Positions 7,039 through 9,170 of a stretch of 9,170 nucleotides of DNA are shown here, piece by piece. Made by a program: the position numbers and the translations under genes. The notes beneath the pieces are model-generated. The model saw only the letters and a program-made list of their open reading frames with translations. It was not told where the DNA came from and searched no databases. The DNA comes from an uncultured Flavobacteriales bacterium (lineage in GTDB: Bacteria; Bacteroidota; Bacteroidia; Flavobacteriales_D; Crocinitomicaceae), in NCBI GenBank assembly GCA_903899795.1, contig CAIUKX010000434.1, positions 1 to 9,170 on the forward strand, given 5' to 3'. How positions within the stretch are numbered: position 1 is the first letter of the stretch; each line of letters begins with the position of its first letter.

Positions 7039-7208
7039 TTTTTAACCACAGAGTAATGCAGAGTTAATTCACAGAGTCGCACAGTTTTTACTTGTAGTGT
7101 AAAGAAAAAAAACTCCGTGAAATTTAACTACCAAGGAACACAGTTTTTTATTTATAGTGTGCAGAAAAAGAACTCCGTGCTAAACTCCTTTAACTCTGTG
7201 GTTAAAAA
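7039..7208. repeat. 170-bp CACAGAG-type intergenic repeat with 16-bp perfect inverted ends
   Basis: TTTTTAACCACAGAGT (7039-7054) is repeated in perfect inverse as ACTCTGTGGTTAAAAA (7193-7208). Inside lie CAGAGTTAA and CACAGAGT variants and an imperfect 59-bp tandem duplication (7080-7138 and 7139-7197), each copy of which can form its own hairpin: CACAG-T5/6 pairs with an A-run followed by ACTCCGTG. There is no coding capacity. The element ends 2 bp from the stop of the receiver gene, so on the minus strand its hairpins could act as that gene's transcription terminator. A single decayed relative is at 1924-1943. Sequences of the 'accacagaggcacagag' type are dispersed in many bacterial genomes; how they spread is not evident here. 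Confidence 0.8.
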
Positions 7209-7210
7209 GA

Positions 7211-7627
7211 CTACATAAAATCCAATTCCTTCAACACAGCTTCGAATTCTTCTTTCTGAAGAGGTTTCGTAAGGAATTTTTTAAGTGCCGGAGTTTTATC
7301 GAATTGTTCGTAATCGCGTTTGTAGTTGGAACTGCTCAAAATGGCAAAAACCGGAGATTCGTCGATACCTTTTTCTTCAAACAATTCATCCAATAGGTCA
7401 ATAAATTCAAAACCGTCGATGTCAGGCATGGAGATGTCAACCAAAATAAATCCAGGGATTTTATCTTTTGTGTCAATCAAATCAGAGATATAATCCAATG
7501 CTTCTTGTGGAGCAGTTTTCGATTCAATCGTATCAAAAACCTGAAGGCTTTCTATTAAATACCGGTTCACTTTGTTGACAACAATGTCATCATCGATCAA
7601 CAGAATTTTCTTTTTGTCCAGAGGCAT
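7211..7627 (-). CDS. Single-domain response regulator (CheY-like receiver), 138 aa
   Basis: The whole protein is one receiver domain. Acidic pocket: ILLIDDD (Asp12-Asp14). Phosphoacceptor: Asp64 in FILVDISMPDIDGFEF, a textbook VDxxMPxxDG site. Switch serine: Ser98 in AILSSS. Conserved lysine: Lys121 in FLTKPL. All catalytic positions are present, so it should be phosphorylated by a histidine kinase. There is no output domain, so it must act by protein contact or as a phosphorelay intermediate; the cognate kinase is not in the window. In Bacteroidota such stand-alone receivers are common. It is transcribed like glyS upstream and the TPR operon downstream. Its ATG at 7625-7627 directly precedes the first beta strand. 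Its presumed promoter has been split by the 1-kb insertion that starts at 7675. Confidence 0.93.
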   Translation of the reverse strand: MPLDKKKILLIDDDIVVNKVNRYLIESLQVFDTIESKTAPQEALDYISDLIDTKDKIPGFILVDISMPDIDGFEFIDLLDELFEEKGIDESPVFAILSSSNYKRDYEQFDKTPALKKFLTKPLQKEEFEAVLKELDFM

Positions 7628-7655
7628 AGCTTTTTACTGTATTCGTTGTTACAAG

Positions 7656-7663
7656 CAAATGTA
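7656..7663 (-). promoter_or_regulatory. -7 element (TACATTTG) of the receiver gene promoter
   Basis: TACATTTG on the minus strand matches TAnnTTTG exactly and lies 28 bp before the receiver start codon. The position where a -33 TTG should be falls in the mobile element (edge at 7675) and has none. If the insertion and one target copy are removed, a TTG from the end of glyS (minus strand, in ATTATTGTCAG) comes to lie 23 bp upstream, a workable spacing, which suggests the insertion cut the -33 part off. Confidence 0.5.
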
Positions 7664-7666
7664 GTA

Positions 7667-7674
7667 TAAATTAA
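7667..7674. repeat. Target-site duplication, left copy (TAAATTAA)
   Basis: The 8-mer TAAATTAA directly abuts the left end of the inverted-repeat element and recurs unchanged at 8698-8705 beyond the right end. An exact 8-bp direct repeat at both outer edges of a perfect inverted-repeat pair is the mark of a transposition event. Confidence 0.88.
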
Positions 7675-7675
7675 A

Positions 7676-7701
7676 GCACATATCCCTATTGTGGATTATT
7701 T
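7676..7701 (+). repeat. Left terminal inverted repeat of the 1-kb element
   Basis: Twenty-six bases beginning GCACATATCCC and ending GGATTATTT, perfectly complementary to 8671-8696. It contains TTGTGG (7689-7694), whose TTG could serve as a -33 box for inward transcription. Confidence 0.92.
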
Positions 7702-7721
7702 GCGGTATAATTTTATGCTAA

Positions 7722-7937
7722 ATGAATGATAATGAATTAAATATTATTCTAATTAATAGAGATATTATTTCAAACCAAACTAACGAAGACAATACCCCTA
7801 TTATAGACCTTAAAAAAGGAGATACAGTTGAATTAAAAGATGACGGTATCTATATAAGTAGAAGAATTTATTTAGACACCTTTTACACCAAAGAAAGTGT
7901 ATTCAAAAATATAATATGTTTAAATTCTAATCAGTAA
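7722..7937 (+). CDS. Small element-borne protein of unknown function, 71 aa
   Basis: I do not recognise the family. The protein is hydrophilic with a beta-rich pattern in its second half (IIDLKKGDTVELKDDGIYIS, then RRIYLDTFYTKESVF), which would suit a small barrel-like fold, but this is only a guess. It starts with ATG 20 bp inside the left terminal repeat and is the only gene oriented inwards from that side, so the terminal repeat region probably supplies its promoter. Its stop (TAA, 7935-7937) overlaps the 3' end of the opposing 80-aa gene by 11 bp. Codon use is AT-rich like the rest of the element and unlike glyS or the receiver gene. No signal peptide or membrane helix. Its reality is supported by the ATG, the tight convergent packing and the lack of stops over 71 codons in very AT-rich DNA. 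Confidence 0.6.
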   Translation: MNDNELNIILINRDIISNQTNEDNTPIIDLKKGDTVELKDDGIYISRRIYLDTFYTKESVFKNIICLNSNQ

Positions 7938-8169
7938 TTTTTAATATATCAATAGATAGTATATCATTACCATTCAATGTGATATTGCTATCTAAATGTT
8001 CATTTTTAGGAGTTTTAACAAAGTTCAAAATATTACTTTCAAGGCTTTTAGTGCCTATATTCTTATTAAAGTACCCATATATCTTTTCACCACTATTTAG
8101 TTCAATTACTGTTTTTTGTGTTGAATCTGTTATTTGGGTAGCGTATTTAAAAATTTCTTGTTCATTCAT
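7927..8169 (-). CDS. Small element-borne protein of unknown function, 80 aa
   Basis: The sequence splits into an N-terminal helix (MNEQEIFKYATQITDSTQ) and a beta-rich remainder: KTVIELNSGEKIYGYFNKN, a charged loop with FVKTPKNEHLDSN, and a final ITLNGNDILSIDILKI strand pair. The strand-GxxxxGYF-loop-NGNDI order resembles Sm-like or SH3-like small barrels; this is inference from pattern, not a family match. It is cytoplasmic by composition. It converges with the 71-aa gene, overlapping it by 11 bp, and is divergent from the 28-aa gene, whose ATG lies only 17 bp away, so the two share a minimal regulatory gap. Its start region (ATAAGGTATG) is identical over 10 bp to that of the 123-aa gene, which suggests shared regulation or common origin. 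Confidence 0.65.
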   Translation of the reverse strand: MNEQEIFKYATQITDSTQKTVIELNSGEKIYGYFNKNIGTKSLESNILNFVKTPKNEHLDSNITLNGNDILSIDILKITD

Positions 8170-8186
8170 ACCTTATTTTCATTAAA
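8167..8186. promoter_or_regulatory. Divergent 17-bp start region between the 80-aa and 28-aa genes
   Basis: Only 17 bp separate the two opposing start codons. On the minus strand the sequence AATAAGGT runs straight into ATG. The gap is too short for two full promoters, so transcription of at least one gene must start within a neighbouring reading frame or upstream gene; the 80-aa gene can be read through from the 123-aa gene. Confidence 0.35.
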
Positions 8187-8273
8187 ATGTCAGAAAAAAC
8201 CCATCAAAAAATATTTATAGGTATTTCAATAATAATATTGTTTTTCCAAATACTAATTTACTATTTCAAGTAG
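8187..8273 (+). CDS. Single-pass membrane microprotein, 28 aa
   Basis: An ATG at 8187-8189 opens a frame of 28 codons ending in TAG (8271-8273): a short polar start (MSEKTHQKIF) followed by one strongly hydrophobic helix (IGISIIILFFQILIYYF) and a terminal Lys. This is the layout of membrane microproteins and of type I toxin peptides. It fills the only gap between the 80-aa and 123-aa genes almost exactly, starts 17 bp from the divergent 80-aa gene, and its stop overlaps the 3' end of the 123-aa gene by 13 bp, mirroring the convergent overlap at the other pair. That packing is the main argument that it is a real gene; AT-rich DNA yields hydrophobic short frames easily by chance, so I keep confidence moderate. 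Confidence 0.42.
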   Translation: MSEKTHQKIFIGISIIILFFQILIYYFK

Positions 8274-8632
8274 GATAATATTGTGTATACAAGTGTCGCT
8301 GTAATAAGAATATACATTAATATTTTATCCAATGATAGCCATAACTTAATCTTGGAATTAGATTTTAAATATTTGGTGTAACTCCCATATTTAAAAGCAA
8401 TCTTATTACCATTTGAAGTCAATTTATAATAGTCATTTCCATTAAAACTATCAATAATACAAATATCATTTGCTCTAATTATTTGTCGGCTAAATTTTAT
8501 AACTGAATCATCAATTTTAGTGTTAAATTCAGCGTTGTATTGAATTATAAGCATAGATTCATCTATTACATTACCATTGGTATTATAGAGTCTTAATATT
8601 ACAAAGTCAACAAATGAAAAATTTTGATCCAT
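8261..8632 (-). CDS. Winged-helix-like protein with C-terminal membrane anchor, 123 aa
   Basis: Residues about 5-75 have the helix-helix-helix-wing order of a winged helix: FVDFVILRLYN, then SMLIIQYNAEFN, then SVIKFSRQIIRANDICII and a wing-like SFNGNDYYKLTSNGNKIAF. The phrase DYYKLTSNG resembles the 'yxLTxkG' wing of marR/padR-type and related small Bacteroidota proteins. A basic linker (KYLKSNSKIK) precedes a single transmembrane helix at about 101-121 (LDKILMYILITATLVYTIL), leaving the N-terminal domain in the cytoplasm. A membrane-tethered DNA- or protein-binding role is an inference. ATG at 8630-8632; a TAnnTTTG promoter lies just upstream. Its 3' end overlaps the opposing 28-aa gene by 13 bp. 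It is the largest gene of the mobile element and has no transposase or recombinase motif. Confidence 0.72.
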   Translation of the reverse strand: MDQNFSFVDFVILRLYNTNGNVIDESMLIIQYNAEFNTKIDDSVIKFSRQIIRANDICIIDSFNGNDYYKLTSNGNKIAFKYGSYTKYLKSNSKIKLWLSLDKILMYILITATLVYTILSYLK

Positions 8633-8649
8633 ACCTTATCTATCTCCTA

Positions 8650-8683
8650 CAAACATAGTAAATAAAGTTAAAATAATCCACAA
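8650..8683 (-). promoter_or_regulatory. Inward promoter of the 123-aa gene, -33 box inside the terminal repeat
   Basis: TATGTTTG (8650-8657, minus strand) matches the TAnnTTTG -7 consensus exactly, 17 bp before the start codon. A TTG lies 23 bp upstream at 8681-8683, within the right terminal inverted repeat. The element thus seems to carry its own promoter partly built from its end sequence. Confidence 0.5.
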
Positions 8684-8696
8684 TAGGGATATGTGC
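8671..8696 (-). repeat. Right terminal inverted repeat of the 1-kb element
   Basis: Exact inverse of 7676-7701 over all 26 bases; ends in GGGATATGTGC next to the unmatched G at 8697 and the right target copy. Confidence 0.92.
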
Positions 8697-8697
8697 G

Positions 8698-8705
8698 TAA
8701 ATTAA
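8698..8705. repeat. Target-site duplication, right copy (TAAATTAA)
   Basis: Identical to 7667-7674. It directly precedes, on the plus strand, the complement of the glyS stop codon (8706-8708), so the target was the first eight bases after that stop. Confidence 0.88.
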
Positions 8706-9170
8706 TTATTTAACTGACAATAATTTCCGCATATTTACTTTTTCATCAATGATGTGGTATAAGTCAGCAATAGCAACTCGTTCCTGCTTCATCGTATCGC
8801 GATCACGGATCGTAACGGTGTTGTCTTCAAGCGTTTGATGATCGACAGTAACAGAATAAGGTGTCCCGATCGCATCCTGACGACGGTAACGTTTTCCGAT
8901 CGCATCCTTCTCATCATATTGACATTGAAACTCAAATTTCAAGTTATCCATGATTTCTCTCGCTTTTTCCGGTAAACCATCCTTTTTTGTCAATGGCATT
9001 ACAGCTACTTTATAGGGAGCTAACGCCGGAGGAATGCTCATTACCACGCGTTCCGAACCATCTTCCAGGACTTCGTTTTTGTGGGAAGTACTCAATACAG
9101 CCAGGAACATTCGGTCCAAACCTACAGAAGTTTCTACCACATAAGGAATGTAGTTTTCGTTCAGTTCAGG
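8706..9170 (-). CDS. glyS: Glycyl-tRNA synthetase, C-terminal part (cut by window edge)
   Basis: The frame is open from the window edge to TAA at 8706-8708, 154 residues. It starts in the catalytic core: YIPYVVETSVGLDRMFLAVL contains class II motif 3 (GLDR), whose Arg contacts ATP. After a short linker comes the HGTP-type anticodon-binding domain: LAPYKVAVMPLTKKDGLPEK, IGKRYRRQDAIGTPYSVTVD, then DNTVTIRDRDTMKQERVAI. These phrases are typical of the single-chain, alpha2 (eukaryote/archaea-like) glycyl-tRNA synthetase used by Bacteroidota, not the alpha2beta2 enzyme of proteobacteria. It charges tRNA-Gly with glycine in the cytoplasm and is essential. No internal start is needed; the GTG at 9138-9140 lies within conserved sequence. 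The gene's 3' flank is the insertion point of the 1-kb element, which ends 8 bp from the stop codon; the coding sequence is untouched, but any native terminator is displaced. Confidence 0.96.
   Translation of the reverse strand, partial: PELNENYIPYVVETSVGLDRMFLAVLSTSHKNEVLEDGSERVVMSIPPALAPYKVAVMPLTKKDGLPEKAREIMDNLKFEFQCQYDEKDAIGKRYRRQDAIGTPYSVTVDHQTLEDNTVTIRDRDTMKQERVAIADLYHIIDEKVNMRKLLSVK

Larger units (their letters stand above)
7675..8697. mobile_element. 1023-bp non-autonomous mobile element with 26-bp perfect terminal inverted repeats
   Basis: The ends are exact inverse copies over 26 bp (7676-7701 and 8671-8696; start GCACATATCCC, continuing CTATTGTGGATTATTT); the outermost base on each side differs (A at 7675, G at 8697). 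Both are flanked by TAAATTAA. The interior is strikingly AT-rich compared with glyS and the receiver gene and holds only four small genes, none longer than 123 codons, none with transposase motifs. It must have been moved by an enzyme encoded elsewhere. Families known for 8-bp duplications include IS1595, IS66, IS256, ISL3 and IS6; I cannot assign one from the repeat sequence. The insertion sits immediately behind the glyS stop codon, so it disrupts no gene but separates the receiver gene from its upstream DNA. The perfect ends and duplication indicate a recent arrival. Confidence 0.88.

Noticed and set aside
7979..8185. 68-codon plus frame opposite the 80-aa gene
   Set aside because: Hydrophobic shadow frame ending at the 80-aa gene start; the minus-strand gene has better start context and packing.
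1..9170. tRNA, rRNA and riboswitch genes
   Set aside because: No cloverleaf, rRNA-like or known riboswitch sequence was seen on either strand.

Overview
The window looks like a piece of a Bacteroidota chromosome, probably Flavobacteriales. Reasons: a single-chain (alpha2-type) class II glycyl-tRNA synthetase; exported proteins whose signal peptides end in the Bacteroidota-typical 'GQ' cut; matches to the TAnnTTTG -7 promoter element; no clear Shine-Dalgarno sites; and a two-gene unit (large periplasmic TPR protein plus plugless outer-membrane barrel) of a kind seen in this phylum. A genus cannot be fixed from the sequence alone. Every intact chromosomal gene reads on the minus strand, so genomic order is right to left.

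Left part (1-2136) is accessory, partly decayed DNA. It holds the first 35 codons of an IS1595-family transposase running off the edge, a small XRE/Cro-type regulator overlapping the end of a two-pass membrane protein gene, a frameshifted C-terminal remnant of a second XRE-type regulator on the plus strand, a tight hairpin that would terminate minus-strand transcripts, a 266-bp array of 38 degenerate heptanucleotides arranged in an 84-bp higher-order repeat, and about 500 bp of low-complexity intergenic DNA with an 18-bp direct repeat.

Middle part (2137-7627) is conserved housekeeping or envelope DNA. A 1025-residue periplasmic TPR protein and a 569-residue outer-membrane beta-barrel protein overlap by 11 bp and are very likely made together as one envelope complex. 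Upstream lies a stand-alone CheY-like receiver protein. Between the receiver and the TPR gene sits a 170-bp repeat element with perfect 16-bp ends of the CACAGAG type.

Right part (7628-9170) holds the most interesting structure: a 1023-bp, very AT-rich insertion (7675-8697) with 26-bp perfect terminal inverted repeats and an 8-bp target duplication TAAATTAA. It landed 1 bp... directly beyond the stop codon of the glycyl-tRNA synthetase gene and just upstream of the -7 box of the receiver gene. It has no room for a transposase; it carries four tiny genes in two convergent, 3'-overlapping pairs, including a winged-helix-like protein with a C-terminal membrane anchor and a 28-residue single-pass microprotein. 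Removing the insertion restores a 47-bp glyS-to-receiver spacing. It is a non-autonomous, cargo-carrying mobile element whose function cannot be read from the sequence.
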